NCBI RefSeq assembly: GCF_900112815.1
Contig: NZ_FOND01000006.1
Span: 66,216 to 130,215 of the forward strand
Length of the DNA: 64,000 nucleotides
Direction: 5' to 3'
From: Blastococcus tunisiensis
Lineage (GTDB): Bacteria; Actinomycetota; Actinomycetes; Mycobacteriales; Geodermatophilaceae
Below the pieces are notes generated by a model. The model saw only the letters and a program-made list of their open reading frames with translations. It was not told the origin of the DNA and did not search any database. Below are positions 1 to 9,009 of this stretch, in pieces; within the stretch, counting starts at the first letter, position 1; the number at the start of each line of letters is the position of its first letter. A program made the position numbers and the translations under genes.

Positions 1-1268
1 ACCTGCTGGATCAGCGGCACGGCCACCGACGACAGGATGCTGCCCAGGGCACCCCAGATCTTCTCGTCGACCTCACCCGCCGGCGCCGTCCCGGCCCCGC
101 CGCTCTTCTGCTGCCCGTCGCCGATCAGCTCCCGGATGGTCGGGGTGATCATCGGGATGAGCCCCTCGAGCACGCTGCCGAGAGCGCTCACGAACTTCTC
201 GTCGGCCTGGTCGCCGGCGCCGGGCGTGGCCGTGGCGGGTGCGGTGGCGGTCGGTGCGGTCATGGTCTTGTCCTTTCCCATGGTGGCCATTGCTCGCCGG
301 ATGGCATCGGCGATCACGGAGGAGAGATCCCCGCCGCCGGTCGTGCCGGCCGCCGGGGTGGAGGAGGCGCCGCCCTCGCCGAGGAAGATCGACCGCGCGG
401 ACATGCCGGGCGCGCTGGGCGGATCGAACAGCAGCGGTCGCTGCTGGAATCCCATCTGCTCCAGGCGCTTGCCCGCCTGCTCGTGCAGCTGCGCGGGGGT
501 ACCACCGGAGCCCAGGAGGGAGGTGGCCTCCCGGAGGGCGAAGCTGAAGGCCGAGAGCCCGTCGGTGTCGCTGCGCTTGGCGGAGGCGGTCTCGTTCTCC
601 CGGCAGGCGCTCATCAGCAGGCCGTTGAGCTGAAGCTGACCCTGCTCGTCGCCCGCCGCCTTGGTCTTCCCGGCGGCGTCGGAGGTGTCGACGAAGCCCT
701 TCTCCTCGGCCGCGGCCACGGAGTCGGTGATGGCTGCGGAACCGAACGGCTCCATCCGGGCCAGGGCGCCCTCGAGGAGGGCCTTGTTCACCGCTGCCGC
801 CTGGCTGTCGTCGGGCGCCCACACCTTGCCCCGGACCACCTCGGCGCCCTGGCCGGTGATGAAGAACTTCTGCATGCCACCGGAGAAGCAGGAGTCGAGG
901 ACGACGGTGAGGATGCCGGGCGGGACCGACCGCGCCCGGTCGCTGAGCTCGTCGTCCTTGAAGAAGCCGTCCCGGAGGACCAGCACCTCGGTGAGCGAAC
1001 CGTTCTCGGGCATCTGGAACCCGTGGCCGCTGTACATGAAGACGAGCCGGTCGTCGCTCGTCGCGCCCTGGAACAGCCGGTCGAGCTCGGTGCGGACGTT
1101 CTGGATCGTCGCCTCGGCGTCCTGCAGGGTCCGGATGCCGTCCGCCGGGAAGCCGTAGCGCTGCTCCAGGCGGCTCTTCAGGTCAGCCACGTCGGCGAGG
1201 CAGCTGTTCAGGTTGTTGCGGGGGTCTGCGTAGTCGTCGATCCCGACGAGGAGTGCTCGGAGAGCCAT
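1..1268 (-). CDS. Metacaspase/caspase-like cysteine protease (C-terminus cut by window edge)
   Basis: Reading frame open from an ATG at 1268 to the window edge with no stop (422 codons seen). Residues 1-135 form a peptidase C14 (caspase/metacaspase) p20-like domain: it starts MALRALLVGIDDYAD, the catalytic His is H82 in MYSGHG, and the catalytic Cys is C127 in LDSCFSGG. The rest is less conserved, with a Gly/Ala/Pro/Thr-rich stretch and a hydrophobic end (LGSILSSVAVPLIQQ). A GAAGAGG ribosome site lies about 8 bases before the ATG. No signal peptide, so the enzyme is probably cytoplasmic. It is the last visible gene of a protease cassette on this strand. Metacaspases cleave after Arg/Lys and often act in cell-death or stress responses; the substrate here is unknown. 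Confidence 0.9.
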   Translation of the reverse strand, partial: MALRALLVGIDDYADPRNNLNSCLADVADLKSRLEQRYGFPADGIRTLQDAEATIQNVRTELDRLFQGATSDDRLVFMYSGHGFQMPENGSLTEVLVLRDGFFKDDELSDRARSVPPGILTVVLDSCFSGGMQKFFITGQGAEVVRGKVWAPDDSQAAAVNKALLEGALARMEPFGSAAITDSVAAAEEKGFVDTSDAAGKTKAAGDEQGQLQLNGLLMSACRENETASAKRSDTDGLSAFSFALREATSLLGSGGTPAQLHEQAGKRLEQMGFQQRPLLFDPPSAPGMSARSIFLGEGGASSTPAAGTTGGGDLSSVIADAIRRAMATMGKDKTMTAPTATAPATATPGAGDQADEKFVSALGSVLEGLIPMITPTIRELIGDGQQKSGGAGTAPAGEVDEKIWGALGSILSSVAVPLIQQ

Positions 1269-1384
1269 CAGCGGTACCTCTTCTCTAACTGTTCTCTTCC
1301 TGTCGGGCTGCACCGGCCGCCGGACCGACGCACTGCCTGGGGCGACCCTGCGCCCTGGGGCATCACGCTCGCGTCACGGGACCG

Positions 1385-2770
1385 TCACGGGGCCGGTGAG
1401 GAGTGCTGCGTCGCGAGCACGCGCAGCAGCGTCGCGACGACCCCACCCAGCTGCCGGCCCAGGGCGCGCAGGGCCTCGGCATCGACCGGCTCCTGCGCGG
1501 CGGCGGAGAGCAGCGGGAGGACGGGGGCGAGGACGGCGGTGAGCGCCCGGACGAACCCGTCGGGGAGCTCCCCGCTCGACGGCGCCTTGGGCAGACCGAG
1601 CAGCTGCGCCATCGCGGCCCGCGTGTCCGGCCCGACCACGCCGTCGGCGGTCAGACCGGAGGCCCGCTGGAACTGCCGGGTGGCGCGTTGCGTGGCCTGG
1701 CCGAAGATCCCGTCGACGGCGACGTCCGGGTCCTGGACCCGGTTGAGCAGTGACTGCCAGGCGGTGACCTCCGGCCCGCGGCTGCCCCGCGTCAGCAACG
1801 GCTGTGCCCCGCCGAGACCGCTCAGGAGAGCCGCGAAGACGGGCGCACGGGTCACGTCCTCCCCGCGGCAGCCCGAGGTCGGGCACACCAGCGACACCCG
1901 GCACCCCCCGGTGTCGACGAAGTCGGTCTCGCCGCGGACGAGCAGTCCCTCGACCTCGTGCGACGTCGCGTTGTAGACCGGCGACCCGGAGTTCCCCCCG
2001 TAGGTGTCGAGGTCGGCCACGAAGAAGTCCGCGGGGCCGTTGTCGCGCACGGTGGCACCCGGCGCGAACTTCGCCGGCAGGCCCGAGGGGTGGCCGATGA
2101 CGTGCACCGCCTGGTGGTCGGCGATCCGGCCGGCACGCCGCACGGGCGCGACCGCGTGGTCGGTCACGGCCCGGTCGAGCCGGACCAGCGCCCAGTCGGC
2201 GCCGTCGCCGGTGAGCGCACGGCCCAGGAGGGCGGCGCCGCGGTAGACGTCCCGGCTCGGCACGGTCCCGGGCGCCGACGTGGCGGTCGCCATCCGGAAG
2301 CCGAAGACGAACCGCGTGCTCCCGACGGTCGTGTCGTCGAGGCAGTGCCCTGCGGTAGCGACGACGTCCGGGGCGACGAGCACGCCGGAGCAGAACGCCG
2401 CCACCGGCTGGTCGCCGAAGCGCTCGCCGGCGCACAGGCCCTCGGCATCGGCGAACCGCTGCGCGACGATCGTGCAGGTGCCGTCACCGTTCTCCCGGAC
2501 GTGCGACTCGCGGAGCAGCGCCACCACGGCGTCGGCGTCCCGCTGCACGGCCGGATCGGTGACCTCGAAGAGGTCCCGGCGGTCGTCGACCCCGTAGACC
2601 ACCTTCTGCTCGTCGAGCACGGCGGCGACGAGTTCGCCGGTCGGGATCGCGGCGAGCGGTCCGTCCGCACCGTCGGGGAGTGCCTTCAGTTCCCGCCGTC
2701 GGATCTCCGCCAGCATGGCGTCCACCCCGAGCCCCTCCGTGGGCCTGCGGCGCGTTCCCGTCTCGGTCAT
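1385..2770 (-). CDS. Trypsin-like serine protease with C-terminal peptidoglycan-binding domain
   Basis: 461-residue protein; the ATG at 2770 has an AGGGGAG ribosome site, so longer upstream readings are not needed. An N-terminal region of about 95 residues precedes a chymotrypsin-fold S1 protease: catalytic H142 (TAGHC), D192 (DWALVRLD) and S261 (GGNSGSP). Residues about 325-391 form a PG_binding_1 repeat (LLTRGSRGPEVTAWQSLL ... DGIFGQATQRATRQFQ), and an Ala/Leu-rich tail follows. No signal peptide or membrane anchor is visible, which is odd for a protein with a cell-wall-type domain. It lies 17 bases after a gene with the same kind of domain, so the two products may work together. Cys residues around the active site could make a disulphide only if exported. 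Confidence 0.9.
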   Translation of the reverse strand: MTETGTRRRPTEGLGVDAMLAEIRRRELKALPDGADGPLAAIPTGELVAAVLDEQKVVYGVDDRRDLFEVTDPAVQRDADAVVALLRESHVRENGDGTCTIVAQRFADAEGLCAGERFGDQPVAAFCSGVLVAPDVVATAGHCLDDTTVGSTRFVFGFRMATATSAPGTVPSRDVYRGAALLGRALTGDGADWALVRLDRAVTDHAVAPVRRAGRIADHQAVHVIGHPSGLPAKFAPGATVRDNGPADFFVADLDTYGGNSGSPVYNATSHEVEGLLVRGETDFVDTGGCRVSLVCPTSGCRGEDVTRAPVFAALLSGLGGAQPLLTRGSRGPEVTAWQSLLNRVQDPDVAVDGIFGQATQRATRQFQRASGLTADGVVGPDTRAAMAQLLGLPKAPSSGELPDGFVRALTAVLAPVLPLLSAAAQEPVDAEALRALGRQLGGVVATLLRVLATQHSSPAP

Positions 2771-2787
2771 GGCAGCTCCCCTGTCCC

Positions 2788-3339
2788 TCACTCGTCGAAG
2801 ACGATCGGCTGGGCGGCGGGCATGATCACGACCCGGCGCTGCTCGCCCGGGCGCTCGAGCACGAGCAGCGCCGCCGGGCCCTTGGGGCGGAACTCGAACT
2901 CCGCAGGATCGCCCTCGCGCAGGCTGCTGGTGCCGCCGCTGAGCCTGTGCACCCGGTCGGTGAACTCCTCGAGCCAGGCCGGCGCGGGGTTGAGGCCCGG
3001 GAAGGCCGCGAGGAAGGCCCGTGCCACCTGCTCGCCGGACAGGCCGGCGAATGTCGGCACCCGGCCCTCGGCCAGCGCCGCGGCCGCGTGCTCGTAGACC
3101 TCGTCGTGGCTCCCGCCGGCGACTCCCGCGGTGAGCACCTCCCAGACCCGGTCGTCGACGACACCGCTGGCCGGGAGCCCGTGCTGCAGCTGGAAGGAGA
3201 CGACGGCGGCGAGGGTGGCCACGTCGAACCGGCCCGTCGGACCCGGCGACGCCCCCTGTTCCGCGGCCACACCCAGCAGGCGCTGAGCCAGCTCGACATC
3301 GGGGCCCGAGGCGCCCAGCCCCACGCGCGTCCGGCTCAT
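2788..3339 (-). CDS. Peptidoglycan-binding-domain protein of unknown function
   Basis: 183 residues. The ATG at 3339 is preceded by GGGGAGG at good spacing, which fixes the start. Residues about 1-75 resemble a PG_binding_1 domain (VGLGASGPDVELAQRLLG ... FDVATLAAVVSFQLQHGL ... SGVVDDRVW). The C-terminal hundred residues (helical, then a beta-like segment ending RRVVIMPAAQPIVFDE) match nothing I recognise. No signal peptide. Sandwiched between two trypsin-like protease genes on the same strand, so it could be an adaptor, substrate or inhibitor of those proteases; that is inference. Confidence 0.85.
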   Translation of the reverse strand: MSRTRVGLGASGPDVELAQRLLGVAAEQGASPGPTGRFDVATLAAVVSFQLQHGLPASGVVDDRVWEVLTAGVAGGSHDEVYEHAAAALAEGRVPTFAGLSGEQVARAFLAAFPGLNPAPAWLEEFTDRVHRLSGGTSSLREGDPAEFEFRPKGPAALLVLERPGEQRRVVIMPAAQPIVFDE

Positions 3340-3449
3340 CGTCGATCCGCCTCCCCGGGCCCCCGGTCGGCCCACGTCGAGGATCGGGTGCCACCGTCAC
3401 CGCGGCGTCGCCGCGCCGTCACCGCGGCGCACGAGCCCCGGTGGCTCGC

Positions 3450-4613
3450 TCAGGGGACCGGCACGGAGAGTGTGCGCAACTGGTCGGCGCACGCCGACAC
3501 GGCGTGCGCGCAGTTCCGCAGCACGGACGCCCCCGCGAAGTGCAGCCCGAACGAGCCCTCGCCCCAGGCCAGCGTCGGGGAGCCGGAGTTGCCCCCGAGC
3601 GTCGTCGCGTCGTGGCCGAAGACCCACTCCCGCGGGTCCTCGGGCAGGGTGCCGAGCGGCTGGTGCGTGTTGCCCGGCGCGAGCCGCTTCACGCCGTACC
3701 GGTGCCCGAAGAGGGTGGCGTTGACCCACCCCCAGTCCACGCCCTCGGCGAAGCCCGACGTCACCCGGGGAGGCCCGGGAAAGCCGACCACGCAGAAGGA
3801 CTCCAGGTTGCCCCGCGGGCCGTCGGGGTCGGCCAGCACCGGGATGGCCGCCGGGACGACGCCGTCGTCGGTGGCCAGCGGTTCGATCCTCAGGACGGCG
3901 ACGTCGAGGCGGGCGAAGCCGGGCCCGTCGATCCCCGAGGGGGTCGCCTCGACGATGCGGAAGCGGTGCGAGCGGCTGCTGCCCGTCTCGCCGACGAAGT
4001 CGATGTAGGCGCCGTCGAACACCCGCAGTCCCGTCGCGGTGCGGGCGATGAGGTGCGGAAGCCGTCGCCACAGGGCGTGCACGACGTGCAGGTTCGTCAC
4101 CACGAGGCCCCGCCCGGCGTCCACGACCCAGCCCGTCCCGAAGAAGTTCCGGGACGTCGCGCCGGCCGGCTCGATCCGGCCCACCGCCCGGATCGCCGGG
4201 GTGAGCTCTCCGGCGCGTTCGGTGAGGGTGTGCTGCCACTGGCCCGCCAGCGGGTGGCCGGGGTCGACGGTGTCCTCCCGCACCGGCAGCGAGGGGCGCG
4301 TGCCGTCGGTGCGGACGATGGCCTCGAGGGCCTGGGAGTCGTCGGGGTCCAGGGGGGCGACGGGGTCCGCGTCCAGCTTGCGGGCGGTGCGGTCGACGTT
4401 GCGGAGCAGGACGTCGAGGGCCCGCCGGAACTCGCCGACGTCGACGATCTCGTCGTCCGGCATCGCCTGGAGGATCGCCTCGACCTTCCCGACGGCGTCC
4501 GCGGCGCCCGGGCCCCCGGCCGCCTCGAGGCTCGTGCTCGCCTCGTCCCTCGGGTCCAGGTCGTCCCGGACGCCGGAGACGGCCAGCCACTGCAGGTGCT
4601 CGTCCGCGTGCAT
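3450..4613 (-). CDS. Trypsin-like serine protease with N-terminal helical extension
   Basis: 387 residues. A 140-residue acidic, probably helical N-terminal region precedes a trypsin/HtrA-like fold: H176 (TNLHVVH), D237 (ARLDVAVL) and S343 (GGNSGSP) form the triad, with FGTGWVV as the usual first strand. No signal peptide and no PDZ domain. The ATG overlaps the TGA of the subtilase upstream (TGATG), so the two are probably translationally coupled. The N-terminal extension is where an effector-associated or adaptor domain would sit in caspase/protease conflict cassettes, but I cannot assign it to a family from sequence alone. Confidence 0.9.
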   Translation of the reverse strand: MHADEHLQWLAVSGVRDDLDPRDEASTSLEAAGGPGAADAVGKVEAILQAMPDDEIVDVGEFRRALDVLLRNVDRTARKLDADPVAPLDPDDSQALEAIVRTDGTRPSLPVREDTVDPGHPLAGQWQHTLTERAGELTPAIRAVGRIEPAGATSRNFFGTGWVVDAGRGLVVTNLHVVHALWRRLPHLIARTATGLRVFDGAYIDFVGETGSSRSHRFRIVEATPSGIDGPGFARLDVAVLRIEPLATDDGVVPAAIPVLADPDGPRGNLESFCVVGFPGPPRVTSGFAEGVDWGWVNATLFGHRYGVKRLAPGNTHQPLGTLPEDPREWVFGHDATTLGGNSGSPTLAWGEGSFGLHFAGASVLRNCAHAVSACADQLRTLSVPVP

Positions 4614-6271
4614 CAGGACCGGACCTCCTCGCGGACCAGAGCGGTGCCGAGCCCGAGCCCCTCGCGGAGGACCGGGTTGCCCGCGACGGCCCCGAGCTCG
4701 GCCGACGCCGGGAGGGTGTGCCTCCCGGCCTCCTCGTGCTCGGAACCCGGGGGCGGCGTCACGAGCTCCCGGTGCAGCAGCAGCCAGGAGATCTCGGGGC
4801 CGTGGCGGTACCAGTCCACGGCCTCGTCCTGGGTGGCCGCGTGGCCGAGGACGTCGGTGACCAGGGACTCGACGGTCACGGCGGCGGCCTCGCGCGGGTC
4901 CGCGGGCGGCTCGACCGTCTCGCGGTCACGGCCGAGGTCGAGGTCGGCGGCCTCCAGCAGGGCGTGCGCGTCGACGATGCCCGCGCCCATGTCGAATGCG
5001 TCCCAGCCCGCCGGTCGCCGGGCCGTGGCCCCCGCCAGCCGGCGGAACATGCCCTGGAGCGTCTCGCCCCGGACCCGGGCGGCGGCGACGAGGTTGGCGC
5101 GGCCGTGGTGGGACAGCCACTGCGCCGCGACGCCGGCGGCGAGGGCCACGGCGAAGCTCGTCCCCTGGCCCTGCCCGGAGCCGTCCGGGACGGTGGCGCG
5201 GTACACGTTCTCCCCGGGGGCGGAGAGGTCGACCGCCGCGCCCCGGCAGGTGCCCCGCCACGGGCGGTCGTCGACGTCCACCCCGGCGACGGCGATGCAC
5301 TCGTCGTACCGCGCCGGCCAGACGACCTGGCCCACGCAGTTGCCCGCGGCGGCCAGCACGATGACGTCGGCCCCGACCGCCCGCCGGAGCGCCCGGTGCA
5401 GGGCGAAGGAGAAGATGCCGCCGAGGCTCATGGTGATCACGTGCGCGCCGTGCTCGACGGCCCAGTCGATCGCCCTGGCCACGGACACCTGCCGGATGCG
5501 GACGACGCTGTTGATCGCCCGGATGGGCATCAGCGTGGCGCGGGGTGCAGCGCCGAGCACCACGTCCGACGCGGGTGAGAGGAGGACGCTGGCGGTGCCG
5601 GTGCCGTGCCCGGGGTTGCTGCCGTCCAAGGGGTCAGTGGCGTCCGGGTCGCCGTCGAGCACGTCGAAGCCCGCGACCAGGTCGACGCCCGCGAGCTCCG
5701 GGTGGCCGGTGATGCCCGTGTCGGGCTGGGCGACGACGGTGCCCGCCCCGCGGTCCGGCCGCTGCCGGGCCTCGGAGAGCGCCCACGCCGACGGTGCCCG
5801 GATGGCGTCCAGCGCCCACCGGGGGTTCCGGTCCAGGCCGGGGTCCCTGGGCGCCCAGCACCAGGGCGGGAAGCTGCCGAGGTCCTCCTCGGTCATCCCG
5901 CTGTCCACGAACCGCGCGGTGGGCTCCGGGTGCGTGGGTGTGGGCAGGTCCGGTTCGGCGACCTCGAGACCGAAGGCGGCCTCCAGCGCGTGGGCGGCGG
6001 AGAACGCGGCCGCCGAGTCGTCGGTGAACGTGCGGTCGGCGAGCTCCACGACGAGGACGTGGGGGTCGAGCGAGGACAACGGCTCGATGGAGGCGGGCAG
6101 CCCGGTGAGACCGGCGGTGACCCGTGCCCGGGCCGCCACGGGGTCCTCCCCGGGGCCCAGCACGAGGGCGAAGCGGGCGCGCTCGGCCTCCGTGCCCTCG
6201 TGCCGATGCGTGGTGGCAGCGCTGATCGAGTCCGTGACATCGCGGACCTCGGTGGGCTCCGGCTCAGCCAT
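4613..6271 (-). CDS. Subtilisin-family (S8) serine protease
   Basis: 552 residues. The catalytic domain runs from about residue 150 to 445: D184 (AQPDTGITGHPEL), H222 (GHGTGTAS), oxyanion N311 (AAAGNCVG) and S372 (GTSFAVALAAGVAA). Residues 1-150 may be a prodomain or a regulatory region; there is no signal peptide. The C-terminal hundred residues are not recognisable as a known domain. First protease gene after the SARP regulator and coupled to the trypsin-like gene downstream. Intracellular location is inferred from the lack of export signals. Confidence 0.92.
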   Translation of the reverse strand: MAEPEPTEVRDVTDSISAATTHRHEGTEAERARFALVLGPGEDPVAARARVTAGLTGLPASIEPLSSLDPHVLVVELADRTFTDDSAAAFSAAHALEAAFGLEVAEPDLPTPTHPEPTARFVDSGMTEEDLGSFPPWCWAPRDPGLDRNPRWALDAIRAPSAWALSEARQRPDRGAGTVVAQPDTGITGHPELAGVDLVAGFDVLDGDPDATDPLDGSNPGHGTGTASVLLSPASDVVLGAAPRATLMPIRAINSVVRIRQVSVARAIDWAVEHGAHVITMSLGGIFSFALHRALRRAVGADVIVLAAAGNCVGQVVWPARYDECIAVAGVDVDDRPWRGTCRGAAVDLSAPGENVYRATVPDGSGQGQGTSFAVALAAGVAAQWLSHHGRANLVAAARVRGETLQGMFRRLAGATARRPAGWDAFDMGAGIVDAHALLEAADLDLGRDRETVEPPADPREAAAVTVESLVTDVLGHAATQDEAVDWYRHGPEISWLLLHRELVTPPPGSEHEEAGRHTLPASAELGAVAGNPVLREGLGLGTALVREEVRS

Positions 6272-6336
6272 GACGGTCCTCCCCGGGTGACGACGACTGC
6301 TGCCCGCAGCTCTACCGGCCCGACGTCACCGGGGCG

Positions 6337-7098
6337 TCACTGCCTCGTGACGGTGCCGATCGCGTGCCCGTTGTGCGCCGGCCGCGGGATCCGGTGGAGC
6401 AGTCGGGTCATGTGCTCGCTGGGCAGGACGCCGAGCTCGTCCGCCAGCATCGCGCGCAGTGCCTCGTACGCGCGCAGTGCCTGGGACGTGTTGCCCTCGG
6501 CGAGGTGGACGCGCACGACGGTGCGGTGCGCGCTCTCGCGCAGTGGCTCCGCCCGTACCGCTGCGTAAGCCGCTTCCAGGGCATCCCCGTAGCGGCCGGC
6601 CGTCGCCAGCCGGTCGGCCAGGCACTCGAGCGCGTGCAGACGCACCTGGCAGAGGCGTTCGCGCTCCAGGAGCACCCAGTCGTCGTACCAGCCCGGCAGG
6701 AGCTCTCCGCAGAGCCCGGCGCCGGAGATCTCCACCTCCTCCAGGCCCACGGCCGGATCGCGCACCCGCCGTGCCCAGGCGTGGAGTTCGCGCACATCCA
6801 CCCGGACGCCCTGGGCCAGGCAGAGCGAGCCGCCGCACACCTCGATCAGCCCGGGCGCGACCTTCTGCAGCCGCCACAGCGCCGACCGGAGGCTGCCGTT
6901 CGCGTGGTCCTCCGGTACGTCGGGCCACAGCCGCCCGGCGATCGCCGCACGCGGCGGCCGACCGGACAGGCAGAGGTGGGCCACGAGCCGCTGGACCCCC
7001 CGCGGCAGCTCGCTCCCGCCGGGTCCCGGACCGTCCTGCGCACCGGACAGGGCGAACCCGTCGATCAGCGTGATGCGGGTACGCGGCTCGACGGTCAC
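6337..7098 (-). CDS. SARP/AfsR-type regulator with BTAD domain
   Basis: 253 residues from the GTG at 7098, chosen because GAGGGGG sits 8 bases upstream; a GTG at 7125 would add nine residues and has no clear ribosome site. Residues about 5-95 are a winged-helix OmpR-like DNA-binding region (GVQRLVAHLCLSGRPPRAAIAGRLWP, SLRSALWRL), and about 105-245 form the bacterial transcriptional activation (BTAD) helical repeat (RYGDALEAAYAAVRAEPLRE, EALRAMLADELGV). SARPs activate neighbouring operons by binding direct repeats near the -35 region. Being the first gene of the protease cassette on this strand, it probably controls it. Confidence 0.88.
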   Translation of the reverse strand: MTVEPRTRITLIDGFALSGAQDGPGPGGSELPRGVQRLVAHLCLSGRPPRAAIAGRLWPDVPEDHANGSLRSALWRLQKVAPGLIEVCGGSLCLAQGVRVDVRELHAWARRVRDPAVGLEEVEISGAGLCGELLPGWYDDWVLLERERLCQVRLHALECLADRLATAGRYGDALEAAYAAVRAEPLRESAHRTVVRVHLAEGNTSQALRAYEALRAMLADELGVLPSEHMTRLLHRIPRPAHNGHAIGTVTRQ

Positions 7099-7184
7099 GT
7101 AGGGCACCCCCTCGGGCACCTGCACTGCAGGAAGCGGGGTTCAGGACGTCGGAGCCGCGATGCTTCGAGCATCACGGCGCGCTG

Positions 7185-7394
7185 TCAACCGGTGTTGGTT
7201 CCGTGACGCACGAATTCATCGAGCCACTGACGCAGCGCATCGACAGCGTCACCTGGTGACGATGCCACCGCGACGGTGAGGTCCTCCCCCGCTCCGTCGG
7301 CGTCGACCGCGGTGAGCCGGGCGCGGAACCGGTCGTCGTCCTCGAGCCAGACGCGGATGACCAGCGCAGCGCTCCGGTCGTCGCTCACGGCCAC
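7185..7394 (-). CDS. Small acidic protein, unknown function
   Basis: A 69-residue reading frame starting at GTG 7394 (or GTG 7388) with AGGGGTGG just upstream. It reads like a real folded peptide: SAALVIRVWLEDDDRFRARL, a second strand, then a helix ending VDALRQWLDEFVRHG. The longer reading back to 7748 runs antisense into the neighbouring gene and is composition noise. It lies upstream of the SARP/protease cassette on the same strand and could belong to it. Function unknown. Confidence 0.55.
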   Translation of the reverse strand: MAVSDDRSAALVIRVWLEDDDRFRARLTAVDADGAGEDLTVAVASSPGDAVDALRQWLDEFVRHGTNTG

Positions 7395-7635
7395 CTGCCA
7401 CCCCTGTCGGCCCCCTGCCGGCCCTGCCCCGTCCGGGGGCCATGATCGTCCCGATCCAGCGAGCGGCGCACTCCCCCGGACGGATGAGCTCCGGACAGGA
7501 TGGACGCCGTCGTCGAGGACTGCGGACCTCCGGCCGCGGCGACCGCGGACGTGGTCCTGCGGTGCCCCGCGTGACCACGGGCCGCCGGAGGACTGGAGCA
7601 TCGCGCGTGGAGCGTTCGAGGATCGAGGAGCTGCC

Positions 7636-8478
7636 GTGAGCCGCATCCTGGTGACGGGGGTCCGGGGGAAGACCGGCGTCGCGCTGGCGGACCTGCTGGC
7701 CGTCCGGGCGGGGGTCGAGGTGCTCGGCGGCAGCAGCGATCCGGGCACGGTCGCCGTCGCGGGTGTGCGGCCGGTCGACCTCTCGTGGGACCGCCCGGCC
7801 GGCTGGGCGGCGGCGACCGAGGGCGTCGAAGCCGTCTACCTCGTCCGGCCCGACCGCGCCGACGCGCCCGAGCTGATCGGCGCGTTCCTGGACGCCACCC
7901 CAGCGGGCCCCCACGTCGTCCTGCTCTCCGAGCGCGACGCCGACCAGGTCGGGACCGGCGGCTGGGCGATGCGGGCCGAGCGGGCGGTCCGTGACAGCGG
8001 CCAGAGCTGGACGATCCTGCGGCCGAGCTGGTTCATGCAGGTCTTCACCGACCCGCGCTTCTACCGCGACCAGCTCACCGGCACCGGGGAGCTGCCGTTC
8101 GCCGACGGCGGCGCGCGGGTGGCCTGGATCGACGCCCGGGACATCGCCGCGGTGGCCGAGCGGGCGCTGCTCGACGAGGGCCACGCCGGCCGGGTGCTCG
8201 AGCTGTCCGGGCCGGAGTCCCTCTCGCTGCCACGGACGGCGGAGCTGCTCTCCCGCGCCGTCGGGCGCCCGGTCGTCCACCGGCAGGTGACGGTCGAGGA
8301 GGCAGCGGCCGGCACCGAGGGGTTCGAGCGCGAGCTCACCGCACTGACCGTCGAGCGGGTCCGGGCCGGCGTCTTCGCCGGGGTGACCGGCACCGTCGAG
8401 GAGCTGACCGGGCGGCCGGCCCGGACGCTGGGCACCTTCCTCGCCGACTCCCGGGCGGCGTTCCAGCGCCCCGTCTGA
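7636..8478 (+). CDS. NmrA-like NAD(P)-binding atypical SDR
   Basis: 280 residues from GTG 7636, with GAGGAG seven bases upstream. The nucleotide-binding motif is ILVTGVRGKTG at the N-terminus. Middle segments such as SWTILRPSWFMQVF and VAWIDARDIAAVAERALLD are typical of the NmrA/HSCARG and ergot-alkaloid-reductase-like family, which sense NAD(P)H state or reduce quinones and alcohols. It lacks a classical YxxxK active site, as expected for atypical members. Stand-alone gene; substrate unknown. Confidence 0.85.
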   Translation: MSRILVTGVRGKTGVALADLLAVRAGVEVLGGSSDPGTVAVAGVRPVDLSWDRPAGWAAATEGVEAVYLVRPDRADAPELIGAFLDATPAGPHVVLLSERDADQVGTGGWAMRAERAVRDSGQSWTILRPSWFMQVFTDPRFYRDQLTGTGELPFADGGARVAWIDARDIAAVAERALLDEGHAGRVLELSGPESLSLPRTAELLSRAVGRPVVHRQVTVEEAAAGTEGFERELTALTVERVRAGVFAGVTGTVEELTGRPARTLGTFLADSRAAFQRPV

Positions 8479-8664
8479 CCCGTCCTGCCCCGGTGACCGT
8501 GCGAGCGCGGCGAGGACCTCGGTGGACGTGCGGCCACGTCGGCCACCGTGGACGGCCAGGTCAGGCCACCGGCACCACGGACGTGTCTCCCGACTGTCAT
8601 GAATGGCACCCGACGGTGCGGGTAGCGGTCCCCGGATCGACGGGGCGAGACGAAAGGCAGGGAG

Positions 8665-9009
8665 ATGTACCTGGGCGCCGCGGTGATGCTGCTGCTCGGC
8701 GTGGGCGGCGCGGTGGCCGCCGTGCTGCTGCACCGGGCCACCAGCGTGGCCGCCGCGCCGGTGGCCACGCTGCCGTTCCTCTCCGGTTGGCGCCCGGAGG
8801 AGCACGCGCTGTCGCGGTTCCACGCCCGCTACTACCCGGTCACCCTGCTCTTCCTCGCCTTCGACGTGGAGATGCTCTACATGTACCCGTGGGCCGTCGT
8901 GGTGGCCGAGGTGGGCATCTCCGCCGTGGTGGAGATGTTCGTCTTCCTCGGCGTCCTCATGGTCGGGGTGCTCTGGGCCTGGCGCGAGGGTGCGCTGCGA
9001 TGGGTCTGA
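8665..9009 (+). CDS. nuoA: NADH-quinone oxidoreductase-like subunit A
   Basis: 114 residues with three membrane helices, the normal size for NuoA. The signature loop F66-D67-V68-E69 followed by MLYMYPWAV is intact, as is FHARYYPVTLLFLAF. NuoA helps form the quinone-chamber entrance at the junction of membrane and peripheral arms. The preceding 186 bases are non-coding and should hold the operon promoter; no consensus -35/-10 pair stands out. The ATG has an AGGGAG ribosome site. First gene of an eight-gene operon that has no peripheral-arm electron-input genes. Confidence 0.92.
   Translation: MYLGAAVMLLLGVGGAVAAVLLHRATSVAAAPVATLPFLSGWRPEEHALSRFHARYYPVTLLFLAFDVEMLYMYPWAVVVAEVGISAVVEMFVFLGVLMVGVLWAWREGALRWV

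Noticed and set aside
7500-7574. 24-codon ORF (MDAVVEDCGPP...) in the gap before the NmrA-like gene
   Set aside because: No support beyond an ATG and stop; composition like surrounding non-coding DNA.
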